Origin: Alphaproteobacteria bacterium
Lineage (GTDB): Bacteria > Pseudomonadota > Alphaproteobacteria > ATCC43930 > CGMCC-115725
Reading direction: 5' to 3'
Length of the DNA: 64,000 nt
Assembly: GCA_028871055.1 (NCBI GenBank)
Contig: JAGWON010000013.1
Coordinates: 1 to 64,000 of the forward strand
Position numbers and translations under genes: made by a program. A model generated the notes under the pieces. It ran no database searches and was not told the DNA's origin. It saw nothing but the letters and a program-made list of their open reading frames with translations. Shown here piece by piece: positions 1 through 6,725 of the stretch. Numbering within the stretch: position 1 is the stretch's first letter; each line of letters opens with the position of its first letter.

Positions 1-288
1 CGGTTATGCGCGCGCAATCGCTCAGCGCCATCTCGATACGGCGCAGCTTTTCGTCGCCATGGGCGGCGGATGGTCGGCAGACCGCGCCCTCTGCGGCGAT
101 TGCGAGACAGTCGGTTCGATCGATGGCGCCGCTCCGGCATCGGGCGGCAGGGCTCGCCGCCGAGGCGTCGCTTCCAATCCCATAGGCGAGCGGCAGCCGC
201 CAAGAGGCCGCCAGCGAGAACGGCGGCGGCGGTCCAGTCGATCGATACCGTTGCAAAGCGTGTCGCCAAGCCGACGCTCGCGAGTGGC
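1..288. other. Left edge, no gene assigned
   Basis: No confident gene. On the minus strand one frame stays open from about position 250 to the window edge and ends in a plausible-looking stretch (GDEKLRRIEMALSDCARIT), but I recognise no family. A second minus frame, starting near 299, gives one hydrophobic segment followed by very Arg-rich sequence and looks like a shadow. Sequence to the left is needed to decide. Confidence 0.3.
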
Positions 289-302
289 TTGATCTGCATC
301 AA
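289..302. promoter_or_regulatory. FNR/FixK-type box 1
   Basis: TTGATCTGCATCAA is a perfect match to the palindromic FNR/FixK/Crp-family consensus TTGAT-N4-ATCAA. It lies 150 bp (centre to centre) from a second perfect copy. It could serve a leftward gene crossing the window edge or act with box 2 on the rightward small protein and OsmC genes. The match is seen directly; control by oxygen is inferred from the family. Confidence 0.6.
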
Positions 303-438
303 TGCTGCTCTTTCTGCCTCGCTCTATCGGTTTGCAATGGCTCGGTTCGGAAGACCGTCCGAGACACGGATGTTGGGCTGTTCGGAAACACAAAGGTCGT
401 CGCATGACCGACGCATTCGGTGCTTGGCTACCTCCAGC

Positions 439-452
439 TTGATCTTGATCAA
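439..452 (+). promoter_or_regulatory. FNR/FixK-type box 2
   Basis: TTGATCTTGATCAA is again a perfect TTGAT-N4-ATCAA palindrome. Its centre is about 93 bp upstream of the start of the small membrane protein at 539. If it works as a class II site centred near -41.5, transcription would start near 487 and leave a leader of about 50 nt. This makes the small protein, and probably the OsmC gene, candidates for microaerobic or anaerobic induction. Confidence 0.62.
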
Positions 453-538
453 CGAGCCGCGGCCGACCAGGCGATATTTTATTCGAGGCTTGGACGAATC
501 CCGCTGTGGGCCGGCGGCGCCAAGAGTGGAGAGCTATC

Positions 539-736
539 ATGACAAAAGACGACGCACACCATTCGGAGATGCAGAGCGGCCATTGTGGCAGTCGAGGCAA
601 TCGTTGCCAGCGTATGATCGTCATGGCGTTCGTGCTCGGCGCACTCTCGGCAATCGCCGGCATGCTGAGCTCGCGAAGCGCATCTGCTCCTTTCGCGAAG
701 GCGGGGACGAGGTCCGCTCCACCGCAAGCCGATTAG
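539..736 (+). CDS. Small single-span membrane protein, hypothetical
   Basis: A 65-residue protein of unknown function. A polar, His/Cys-containing N-terminus (residues 1-25) is followed by one hydrophobic segment (about 26-43, MIVMAFVLGALSAIAGML) and an Ala/Ser/Pro-rich tail. The ATG at 539 has a GGAG-like ribosome site just upstream (aGTGGAGAGC). It sits directly downstream of two FNR/FixK boxes and 60 bp before the OsmC gene, so the two may be co-transcribed. No family is recognised and the short length leaves real doubt. Confidence 0.38.
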   Translation: MTKDDAHHSEMQSGHCGSRGNRCQRMIVMAFVLGALSAIAGMLSSRSASAPFAKAGTRSAPPQAD

Positions 737-795
737 CGCAATTTGTCCGGGGCCAATGGCCGCCAATTTCACCAACGTGGAGCCGATTGGGTTCG

Positions 796-1272
796 ATGCT
801 CGAATATAACGTGACGGCCAAGCGGCTCGATTCACACGGCGGCATCGCCAAGTGCAAGGACGCCGAGATCGCCCTCGACACCGATGTGAACGGCCGGCAC
901 GATGCGTTCAACCCGGCCGAGTTGTTCCTCGCGGCGCTCGCCGCCTGCATGATCAAGGGCATCGAGCGGGCGATCCCGATGCTGCAGTTCGCTCTGCGCG
1001 GCGTCGAGGTCAAGGTTCACGGGGTCCGGCAGGACAGCCCGCCGAAGATGGTCGCAGTCGATTACGAGATCGTTGTGGATACCGACGAAAGCAACCGCCG
1101 GCTTGAGCTGCTTCACACCAACGTGCGCAAGTTCGGCACGATTTCGAATACCGTTGCGGCCGCCACCAGCCTCGGGGGACGGATCATCCGTGCGGCAGCA
1201 AGCGCGTCTCGAGGACAACAGTCCGTAACCGACGCGATATCTCAGAAGCCCGACACCACCCCTGCATCATAG
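796..1272 (+). CDS. OsmC/OhrA family protein
   Basis: A 158-residue OsmC-fold protein; such proteins are usually thiol-dependent peroxidases that remove organic hydroperoxides. The match runs from the N-terminal strand (YNVTAKRLDSHGG) through NPAELFLAALAACMIKGIERA, where the Cys of AAC sits at the start of the central helix as in the family, to a C-terminal portion rich in strands. The reading frame is open far upstream, but the ATG at 796 gives the normal family length. The ribosome site is weak. Together with the FNR/FixK boxes upstream, this fits the low-oxygen stress loci of alphaproteobacteria that often hold an OsmC gene. Substrate unknown. Confidence 0.8.
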   Translation: MLEYNVTAKRLDSHGGIAKCKDAEIALDTDVNGRHDAFNPAELFLAALAACMIKGIERAIPMLQFALRGVEVKVHGVRQDSPPKMVAVDYEIVVDTDESNRRLELLHTNVRKFGTISNTVAAATSLGGRIIRAAASASRGQQSVTDAISQKPDTTPAS

Positions 1273-1282
1273 CGAGCCGAAC

Positions 1283-1426
1283 ATGCGGCACCGCACCGTT
1301 GTTCTCGCCGCTCCGGTTCGCACCGCGATCGGCACTTTTGGCGGCAGCCTGACGGCGACGCCGGCGACGGTCCTTGGAGCGGCCGGTAATCCACGGCGTG
1401 GATGTCCGGAACAAGTCCGGGCATGA
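1283..1426 (+). pseudogene. Truncated acetyl-CoA acetyltransferase (thiolase) N-terminus
   Basis: From the ATG at 1283 the translation VVLAAPVRTAIGTFGGSL matches the very conserved N-terminus of thiolases such as PhaA. Similarity stops after about 34 codons, where the frame runs into a GC palindrome and ends at a TGA. The active-site Cys and the rest of the roughly 390-residue enzyme are absent, so this is a gene remnant. It starts 10 bp after the OsmC stop, suggesting an operon later cut by deletion or repeat insertion. Confidence 0.7.
1401..1425. repeat. REP-like intergenic palindrome
   Basis: Imperfect palindrome with arms ATGTCCGGA (1402-1410) and TCCGGGCAT (1416-1424). The type, a genomic spacer built on tggatgtCCGGaacaagtCCGGgcatgacg, is common between genes of rhizobial-type alphaproteobacteria. 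It lies exactly at the break point of the thiolase remnant. The rest of the spacer to 1658 shows nothing I recognise. Confidence 0.5.
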
Positions 1427-1658
1427 CGAAAAATTGAACGGCGCACGAGAGGCGAAGCAATCCAGCACGAACATCGGTTGGACCGCCGCGACGCGGAGCC
1501 TGTCCGCGGGTCGGCCAATGAGCCAGACCCGGGGGCATTCTCGCAAATGACGCAGAACCGATCTACGGCCCATAAAACTCCTCGAGCGGCGCACGCCGCT
1601 GTACGGCATGAGGCACATGTCCTAAGGTAAAAGGCCGTTTGGATCGCCTGGGGGGATA

Positions 1659-2675
1659 ATGCGACCCGATCTAACATCATTGCGGTCCCTTCCGCCGCTT
1701 GCCGCCTTGTCCCTGGCCATGATCGCGGCGGCCGCGCCGGCCATGGCCCAGCCGCCGGCGGACCCGGACGGCATCTGGACCCTGCAGGACGAGAACGCCT
1801 CGGTCGCGACCGGATCGGGGCTGAAGGACAAATATTACGTCAACGGCTTGCGCCTCAACTGGACGTCGCCGACCGACACGCTGCCGGCCTCGCTCGCGAA
1901 TTTCGAGAATTGGCTATGGGGCCCGGGGCGGAGCCGGTACTCGATCGAGCTTTCCCAGTCGATGTACACGCCGTCGAACGTCCAGCTCGTTCCGCCCGAT
2001 CCGACCGACCGGCCCTATGCCGGCGTGCTGACCGCGACCGGCTCGCTGCTGCACGACAGCGACTCCTCGCGCAGCATTCTCGGCCTCCAGGCGGGCCTGG
2101 TCGGGCCGGACGCGCAGGGCAAGCAACTGCAAAACGGCTTTCACAGCCTCGTCGGCTACGGCGCCAGCCGCGGCTGGAACTATCAGATTCACGACGAGCC
2201 GGTGGCGGATCTTCTGGCGGAGAAGATCTGGCGCGTGCCGCTGATGCGCGGCGGATTGCAGATGGATGCGCTGCCCGAGGTCGCGGGCGGCGCCGGCAAT
2301 CTGCGGGTCTATGGGCTGGCCGGATCGGTCGTCCGGATCGGCCAGGGGCTCGATTCGGATTACGGCGTGGCGCGCGTCAATCCCGGGCTGAGCGGCAGCG
2401 ACGTGTTCGTGCCGACGCGCAACCTCGTCTGGTATTTTTTCGCCGGCGCGGACGGCCAGGCCGTGGCGCACGACATTACGATCGACGGCAACACCTTCCA
2501 GCCGAGCGCCCACGCCAGACGAGCGCCCTTTGTCGGCGAGATGGAGATTGGTTTCGCCGTCATACTCGAGCGCGTGCGGCTCTCCTACACGCAGGTCATC
2601 CAAACCGAAGAGATCAAGGGCCAGCACGGCGGCCCGCATCAATTCGGGTCGCTGGCGCTTTCATTGCGATACTGA
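1659..2675 (+). CDS. LpxR-like lipid A 3-O-deacylase family (DUF2219) outer-membrane protein
   Basis: A 338-residue predicted outer-membrane beta-barrel. Residues 1-30 form a signal peptide ending in AMA. DUF2219/LpxR hallmarks follow: DENAS (44-48), KYYVNGLRLNW (58-68), DRPYAG (117-122) and FHSLVGYGASRGW (161-173). H162 aligns with the catalytic His region of Salmonella LpxR, and Asn/Asp near residue 46 with its Ca-site region. The protein ends in LSLRY with a terminal aromatic residue, typical of Bam-inserted barrels. LpxR removes the 3'-acyloxyacyl chain of lipid A; activity here is inferred from family membership. A strong GGGGGG ribosome site precedes the ATG. It stands alone. Confidence 0.8.
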   Translation: MRPDLTSLRSLPPLAALSLAMIAAAAPAMAQPPADPDGIWTLQDENASVATGSGLKDKYYVNGLRLNWTSPTDTLPASLANFENWLWGPGRSRYSIELSQSMYTPSNVQLVPPDPTDRPYAGVLTATGSLLHDSDSSRSILGLQAGLVGPDAQGKQLQNGFHSLVGYGASRGWNYQIHDEPVADLLAEKIWRVPLMRGGLQMDALPEVAGGAGNLRVYGLAGSVVRIGQGLDSDYGVARVNPGLSGSDVFVPTRNLVWYFFAGADGQAVAHDITIDGNTFQPSAHARRAPFVGEMEIGFAVILERVRLSYTQVIQTEEIKGQHGGPHQFGSLALSLRY

Positions 2676-2721
2676 GCGTCGGCGAGACCCGTGGGCGGTC
2701 TCGCGATGAGGCGGAACCGAT

Positions 2722-3246
2722 CTACAATCCATAGAGCGCCTGGAGGACGCCGAGCGCGCCGATGAGAATTCCCGACGCGGTTTCGGGCGTGAGCGCGCGG
2801 CCGCTCCAGCCGGCGCGCAGGCTCCACTCCTTGAGCGTCCAGCCGCAGCCGACGACGTGCCAGACGCAGGAGCCGGACGGCGACGCCGGACCGCCCAGAG
2901 CCTTGAGCGCCGTCCACACCTTGCGCCGCGCGTCTTCCGCCCGCGCCGAGACATGCTGCTCGCGCACGCCCTGCCGCACGCGGCGGAGATCGGGCGCGCC
3001 CAGCGGATCGAGATGGGCCAGCGCGAACAGCGCGTGGAAATCGTCGCCGGCCTGGCGCATCTCGGCCGAGATCGTGCCCAGCCGTTGCATGCGCGCGAGC
3101 GTGTCCTCGGCGCGGTAGGGCCGCGACGGCCGGCCGTGCTCGTCGGCGATGGCGCGCGGCAGCGGCGCGAGATCGCCCTTGGCCCAGCGCTCGGGCGTGG
3201 GCGCCAACGCCTCGACCCGCGGCGGGCGGCTTTTCGGTCGGCTCAT
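2722..3246 (-). CDS. DUF6456 domain protein
   Basis: A 174-residue basic protein. The C-terminal third has the DUF6456 pattern (WHVVGCGWTLKEW, then GILIGALGVLQALYG, about residues 127-172). In related proteins this domain is often attached to helix-turn-helix regulators or lies in phage-like and regulatory loci. The N-terminal part is Arg/Pro-rich and includes a segment resembling regulators that act on sporulation or phage genes, but nothing specific. It is the first gene of a cassette that also holds a GcrA-like Cys protein and an S24 repressor. Function unknown; probably DNA-associated. Confidence 0.62.
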   Translation of the reverse strand: MSRPKSRPPRVEALAPTPERWAKGDLAPLPRAIADEHGRPSRPYRAEDTLARMQRLGTISAEMRQAGDDFHALFALAHLDPLGAPDLRRVRQGVREQHVSARAEDARRKVWTALKALGGPASPSGSCVWHVVGCGWTLKEWSLRAGWSGRALTPETASGILIGALGVLQALYGL

Positions 3247-3295
3247 CTCTCCTCCATCAGCGGTGGTGAACGTTCGGCGCGAGCGGTGCGGACCA

Positions 3296-3339
3296 CCCCC
3301 TCCCTAACCCTCCCCCCTCAAGGGGGGAATGGGAGGGGG
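3296..3339. repeat. Strong C/G-rich hairpin
   Basis: Nested perfect arms: outer CCCCCTCCC (3296-3304) with GGGAGGGGG (3331-3339), and inner CCCCCC (3312-3317) with GGGGGG (3322-3327) around a TCAA loop. It lies between two minus-strand genes with no T-tract, so it is a stable RNA or DNA structure rather than a standard intrinsic terminator. It may belong to the same repeat family as the element at 3389. Confidence 0.5.
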
Positions 3340-3388
3340 CGATGTGCGCGGTGCGATCGGCGTTGGGTCTGCGTCCCGCGTTGCACGC

Positions 3389-3480
3389 CCCCTCACCCTT
3401 CCCTCTCCCCCTCACGGGGGAGAGGATTGCTTTGCGGCGGCGAGGCGAAAGCCGAGCCTTACGCAAAGCTGGGTGAGGGG
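3389..3480. repeat. 90-bp dispersed hairpin repeat, copy 1
   Basis: Intergenic element that recurs at 5193. Shared blocks are ACCCTTCCCTCTCCC, a GGGGG stretch, TTGCTTTGCG and GAGCCTTACGCAAAGC. The right half folds through GCTTTGCG with CGCAAAGC; the left half pairs CCCTCTCCCC with GGGGGAGAGG. Copies are similar but not identical, so this is an old family of non-coding palindromic repeats. It sits between the DUF6456 gene and the GcrA-like gene. Confidence 0.65.
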
Positions 3481-3522
3481 ACGTATCGACCCGATCGCAT
3501 TCGACACGGCGCGTCGTCGCGC

Positions 3523-3933
3523 TCACGGCGCGCCGGCGATATCGGCCGGCGGCAGGTCGAGACCGGCGAGGCGTTCGTCGTCGCTTTCGTCGAGCGGCTC
3601 GGGCAGCGACGGCGCCTTGAGCCAGCCGAGCTCGGGCGGCGGCACGGCGAGCGCATCGCCGGCGCGCGCCTGCGCGTCCGCGAGCGCGGCGAAATCCGGG
3701 CTCGCCGGACCGACGGCGCAGCGCGCGTGATGTTCGGCGCAATAGGAGCCGCCGGGCAGCGCCGGCCGATCGCAGAACGGCGCCGCGCCGATGGCGACGA
3801 CATAGCCGCATAAGCCGGCGCGACGGGATGCAGCGGGATCGGCGGTGACTGCGGCCGCGGCCGGCGCTATCGTTGTACTCGATTTGTTCTCAACCTGGGG
3901 CGTGCAATCATGGCTCTGGCCTTCCGCCAACAT
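3523..3933 (-). CDS. GcrA-like Cys-motif protein, hypothetical
   Basis: About 136 residues. The centre holds a Cys/His pattern (CGYVVAIGAAPFCD, then SYCAEHHARC) resembling the C-terminal metal-type motif of the alphaproteobacterial cell-cycle regulator GcrA (C...FCG...PYC..H). The GcrA N-terminal helix-turn-helix is missing, so this is not GcrA itself. The start is placed at the ATG at 3933 because a GTGGAGA ribosome site precedes it; an ATG at 3969 is also possible. It is read from a promoter (3995-4023) that carries the same operator core as the promoter right of the repressor. Function unknown. Confidence 0.55.
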   Translation of the reverse strand: MLAEGQSHDCTPQVENKSSTTIAPAAAAVTADPAASRRAGLCGYVVAIGAAPFCDRPALPGGSYCAEHHARCAVGPASPDFAALADAQARAGDALAVPPPELGWLKAPSLPEPLDESDDERLAGLDLPPADIAGAP

Positions 3934-3994
3934 CGGCCTGTCTCCACCGGAAATGCGCGGCGTCGGCATGGTCCGGCGCGCGCGATAGACAGCA

Positions 3995-4023
3995 GGTGTA
4001 CGCTAAATCCGCCACCATGTCAA
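3995..4023 (-). promoter_or_regulatory. Leftward promoter with S24-repressor operator core
   Basis: On the minus strand there is a -35 TTGACA (4018-4023), a 17-bp spacer and a -10 TACACC (3995-4000). The core ATTTAGCGTAC (plus 3998-4008, reverse) overlaps the -10. The same arrangement occurs at 4805-4833 on the other side of the repressor. A further GCGTACAG lies at 4055-4062 just before the repressor start. This suggests the S24 repressor shuts both flanking promoters and itself. Confidence 0.6.
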
Positions 4024-4071
4024 CGTAAAATGCGTATAGCGGCCGATGCGGCGAGCGTACAGACTCGACGC

Positions 4072-4785
4072 ATGCCCGCCATTTCCGCCGCCTCGCGCAA
4101 ACTGAAGCAGCTTCGCCAACGCGCCGGGCTGTCGATCCGCCAGGTGGCGCAGGCGCTGGGCATGGAATACGGCAGTTCCTATCAGCATTACGAGGACCGC
4201 TACAAAAAGCCGCTGCTGCCGCTCGAAATTGTCCTCAAGCTGGTGCCGATCTTGGCGCCGGCCGGGATCGAGGCGGCCGAACTCTATGCGCTAGCCGGCG
4301 TCGACGCCACCGGCGAGCGGCCGGCCGGCGCGGCGCTCTCCGGCGCCGGCAAAAGCGAGGCAGGCGGCCGCATCCTGCGCATTCCCGAGCTCGACGTGCG
4401 CGTCGCCGCGGGCGACGGGCTGGTCGGCGGCAACGCGAAGGTGGTCGAGGAGTGGCAATTGCCGAGCGGCATGGTGCGGCAGTATTCGACCGCGCCGGCG
4501 AGCGATCTGCGCATCATCACGGTGATGGGCGACAGCATGGAGCCGACGCTCCAGCCCGGCCAGCGCGTGCTGGTCGATACCGGCGATCGCAACCCCAGCC
4601 CGCCCGGAATCTTCGTGGTCTGGGACGGGCTCGGCCTCGTGGTGAAACGCTGCCAGGTGGTGCCGCACAGCGAGCCGGCGCGCGTTCGCATCACCTCGGA
4701 CAACCCGAAATACGACGCGTACGAGCGTACGCTGTCAGAGGCTTATATCCAGGGCCGCGTGATCGGCCAATGGCGCTGGCTGTAA
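4072..4785 (+). CDS. HTH/S24 LexA-like autocleaving repressor
   Basis: A 237-residue phage-type repressor. Residues 5-65 form an XRE-like helix-turn-helix (LKQLRQRAGLSIRQVAQALG). The C-terminal half is a S24 peptidase domain: a candidate Ala-Gly cleavage bond at A113-G114 (VAAGDG), nucleophile Ser at S155 (MGDSMEPTL) and general base Lys at K192 (VVKRCQ). The 37-residue S-K distance equals that of E. coli LexA. The ATG at 4072 gives an N-terminus that begins right before the HTH; the frame is open further upstream. Likely role: repress the two flanking promoters until DNA damage and RecA filaments trigger self-cleavage. Regulation is inferred from the family and the operator repeats. Confidence 0.85.
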   Translation: MPAISAASRKLKQLRQRAGLSIRQVAQALGMEYGSSYQHYEDRYKKPLLPLEIVLKLVPILAPAGIEAAELYALAGVDATGERPAGAALSGAGKSEAGGRILRIPELDVRVAAGDGLVGGNAKVVEEWQLPSGMVRQYSTAPASDLRIITVMGDSMEPTLQPGQRVLVDTGDRNPSPPGIFVVWDGLGLVVKRCQVVPHSEPARVRITSDNPKYDAYERTLSEAYIQGRVIGQWRWL

Positions 4786-4804
4786 TCCGCGAACGCAGCG
4801 CGTC

Positions 4805-4833
4805 TTGACACTTTAACGTATTTAGCGTACATA
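4805..4833 (+). promoter_or_regulatory. Rightward promoter with the same operator core
   Basis: TTGACA (4805-4810), 17-bp spacer, TACATA (4828-4833): a near-consensus housekeeping promoter. ATTTAGCGTAC (4820-4830) overlaps the -10 exactly as in the promoter at 3995-4023. It begins 19 bp after the repressor stop and would start transcription near 4840, in front of the gene at 4863. Confidence 0.68.
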
Positions 4834-4862
4834 TCTTGCCGGGGAGCGCCTGGGAGGTATGG

Positions 4863-5186
4863 GTGCTCGACGACAAGGGCTTGGCGGCGCTTGCGGCCGT
4901 GGAGCGGCGCAGCGATGGAAAGCTGCCGGACGCCGCGTGCCGCGCCGCGCGGTTCGGCGGCTGGGTGCAATTGCGGCGTCTCGAATGCGTCGGCCAGGCG
5001 GCGTTCTTCCGGCGGATGGCGCGCGGACAGATCGTCGCCATCCGCGCGCGGCGCGGCGACGGCAGCTTCTACCCCGCGCTGGTCGATGATCTCGCGTTCT
5101 ACCGCCGCGAGGCGCGACGCTGGGCGGCGTTGGCGCGACAGGCGGGCGATGCGTGCGGCGAGAGTGAAATTCAGCGAATGCGGTGA
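4863..5186 (+). CDS. Hypothetical protein under S24-type promoter
   Basis: A 107-residue soluble, Arg/Ala-rich protein of unknown function with no recognised domain. The start is taken as the GTG at 4863 because GGGAGG (4852-4857) sits five bases before it; an in-frame TTG at 4836 would lie upstream of the predicted transcription start. It follows its own strong promoter, whose -10 is covered by the putative repressor operator, so it would be expressed only when the repressor is inactive. By position it may be the effector of the switch. Confidence 0.6.
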   Translation: MLDDKGLAALAAVERRSDGKLPDAACRAARFGGWVQLRRLECVGQAAFFRRMARGQIVAIRARRGDGSFYPALVDDLAFYRREARRWAALARQAGDACGESEIQRMR

Positions 5187-5192
5187 CGTGCA

Positions 5193-5282
5193 CCCACACC
5201 CTTCCCTCTCCCTTCTCGGGGGAAAGGGTTGCTTTGCGTCGGCGAAGCGAACGCCGAGCCTTACGCAAAGCCGAATGACGGG
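5193..5282. repeat. 90-bp dispersed hairpin repeat, copy 2
   Basis: Second copy of the element at 3389-3480, same orientation. Blocks ACCCTTCCCTCTCCC, TTGCTTTGCG and GAGCCTTACGCAAAGC are kept, with several substitutions and small gaps elsewhere. The GCTTTGCG/CGCAAAGC arms are intact. It lies between the hypothetical gene and the convergent metZ end, where it could also act as a bidirectional barrier to transcription. Confidence 0.65.
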
Positions 5283-5299
5283 AAGTCTTCGTCAGCGAC

Positions 5300-6499
5300 T
5301 CACATCTGCTTCAGCGCCTGACTGAGGTCCTCGATCAAATCGGCCTCGTCCTCGATCCCGGCGGAGACGCGGATCAGCGACTCGGAGATGCCGAGTGCGG
5401 CGCGTTCGGCCGGCGGCACGCGCTGATGCGTCGTCGTCGCCGGATGGGTGGTGAGGCTCTTGGTGTCGCCCAGATTGTTCGAGATGTCGATCAACCGGAG
5501 CGCGTTCATGACGCGAAAGGCGTCGGCCTTGGTGGTACCCGCCTCGAAGCAGACGACGCTGCCGAAGCCGCTCATCTGCCGGGCGGCGAGAGCGTGCTGC
5601 GGATGCGAGGCGAGGCCGGGATAAAGGACGCGCGGGACTTTGGGATGCTTTTCCAGAAAGCGGGCCAGCGCCAGCGCTACCTCGCACTGGCGGCGGACGC
5701 GCAGCTCCATCGTCTCCAGCCCCTTCACCAGCAGCCACGCGTTGAACGGCGACAACGCCGGGCCGGTGTGGCGCAGGAACATCAGCAGATGGTCGTCGAA
5801 GAACTTCTTCGGCCCGAGCACCGCGCCGCCTAGGCTGCGGCCCTGGCCGTCGATGTGCTTGGTGGTCGAATACACCACGATGTCGGCGCCGAGCGCGAGC
5901 GGCTTCTGCAGCAGCGGCGAGGCGAAGACGTTGTCGACGATGAGCAGCGCGCCCTGGGCGTGGGCGAGCGCCGCCACCGCCGGCAGATCGATGATCTCGA
6001 GCGTCGGGTTGGACGGACTCTCGACGAAGACGGCGCGCACGCCTTTCGCCAGCGCCTTCTTCCAGGCGGCGAGGTCGCGGCCGTCGACCAGTTCGGTCGC
6101 AACGCCGAGGCGCGGCAGGATCTGGTTCAGGATGTGGAGGCACGAGCCGAACAACGCGCGCGAGGCGACGACGCGATCGCCGGCCTTGAGGAAACAGGCG
6201 AGCGACGCGAACACTGCGGCCATGCCGCTGGCGGTGGCGCGACACATCGCCGCGCCCTCGATCAGCCGCAGCCGCTCCTCGAACATCGAGACGGTCGGGT
6301 TGGCATAGCGGCTGTAGACGAAGCGCAGGCCATCGCCGGCAAAGGCGGCCTCGGCTTCCTCGGCCGTCCGATAGACGAAGCCGGAGGTCATGAAGAGCGC
6401 TTCGTCAGTTTCGAGGAACTGGCTGCGCTGGAGGCCGCCGCGGGTGGCGACGGTGCGCGGGCGCCACGAGGCGGGCGGCGGCGGCGGTGTCAAAGGCAT
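5300..6499 (-). CDS. metZ: O-succinylhomoserine sulfhydrylase MetZ
   Basis: A 399-residue PLP enzyme of the Cys/Met metabolism family that makes homocysteine from O-succinylhomoserine and sulfide for methionine synthesis in the cytoplasm. Seen: FVYSRYANPTV near residue 60, the PLP-lysine in YSTTKHIDGQGR (K214), and the C-terminal GIE segment (IRVSAGIEDEADLIEDL). The start is the ATG at 6499, preceded by GGGAGAGA; an ATG seven codons earlier lacks this. A SAM-II riboswitch and a terminator hairpin lie upstream, confirming methionine-pathway control. Cystathionine gamma-synthase is the main alternative, but SAM-II plus this N-terminus favours MetZ. Confidence 0.93.
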   Translation of the reverse strand: MPLTPPPPPASWRPRTVATRGGLQRSQFLETDEALFMTSGFVYRTAEEAEAAFAGDGLRFVYSRYANPTVSMFEERLRLIEGAAMCRATASGMAAVFASLACFLKAGDRVVASRALFGSCLHILNQILPRLGVATELVDGRDLAAWKKALAKGVRAVFVESPSNPTLEIIDLPAVAALAHAQGALLIVDNVFASPLLQKPLALGADIVVYSTTKHIDGQGRSLGGAVLGPKKFFDDHLLMFLRHTGPALSPFNAWLLVKGLETMELRVRRQCEVALALARFLEKHPKVPRVLYPGLASHPQHALAARQMSGFGSVVCFEAGTTKADAFRVMNALRLIDISNNLGDTKSLTTHPATTTHQRVPPAERAALGISESLIRVSAGIEDEADLIEDLSQALKQM

Positions 6500-6550
6500 C
6501 AATCTCTCTCCCTCGATCACCGGCGCGGACCGCGTAAAAAATCCGGGCGA

Positions 6551-6583
6551 ACAAAAAGCCCTGTCCCGCGCGGGTCAGGGCTT
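6551..6583 (-). terminator. Intrinsic terminator in the metZ leader
   Basis: On the minus strand, AAGCCCTG pairs with CAGGGCTT around a CCCGCGCGGG inner stem, followed by TTTTTG. It lies 16 bp downstream of the SAM-II aptamer and about 50 bp before the metZ start. Position and U-tract suggest that SAM binding works at least partly through transcription termination. Confidence 0.7.
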
Positions 6584-6598
6584 CAAACGAGCCTCCGA

Positions 6599-6654
6599 CC
6601 TTTTAGCAGGATTTTTTACGTGGCCGCAAGCCGGTCGGCTCAAATCACCACGAC
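6599..6654 (-). promoter_or_regulatory. SAM-II riboswitch
   Basis: On the minus strand the SAM-II core is plainly present: GTGATTTGAGCCGAC, then CGGCTTGCGGCCACGTAAA, then GCTAAAAGG, which forms the pseudoknot with the loop of the first stem. This short H-type pseudoknot aptamer is characteristic of alphaproteobacteria and senses S-adenosylmethionine. It controls metZ just downstream, lowering expression when SAM is plentiful. Confidence 0.93.
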
Positions 6655-6725
6655 AATGCCTATGAACTACCCCTTCCCGACTCCGCTCGTCAAGTGACAT
6701 GCTTGCCTGTAAAGGGGGAGCGCGC

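Noticed and set aside
70-795. Long open frame in front of the OsmC domain, which would give a 400-residue protein
   Set aside because: The first 242 residues are Arg-rich, cross both FNR/FixK boxes and show no family; OsmC homology and normal length begin at the ATG at 796.
1184-1680. Overlapping minus-strand frames of 98-144 residues
   Set aside because: They are antisense to OsmC, the thiolase remnant and the palindrome, are rich in Arg and Pro, and match nothing.
2857-3813. Plus-strand frame of 318 residues across the DUF6456 gene and the repeat
   Set aside because: It runs through non-coding repeats and is antisense to two better-supported genes.
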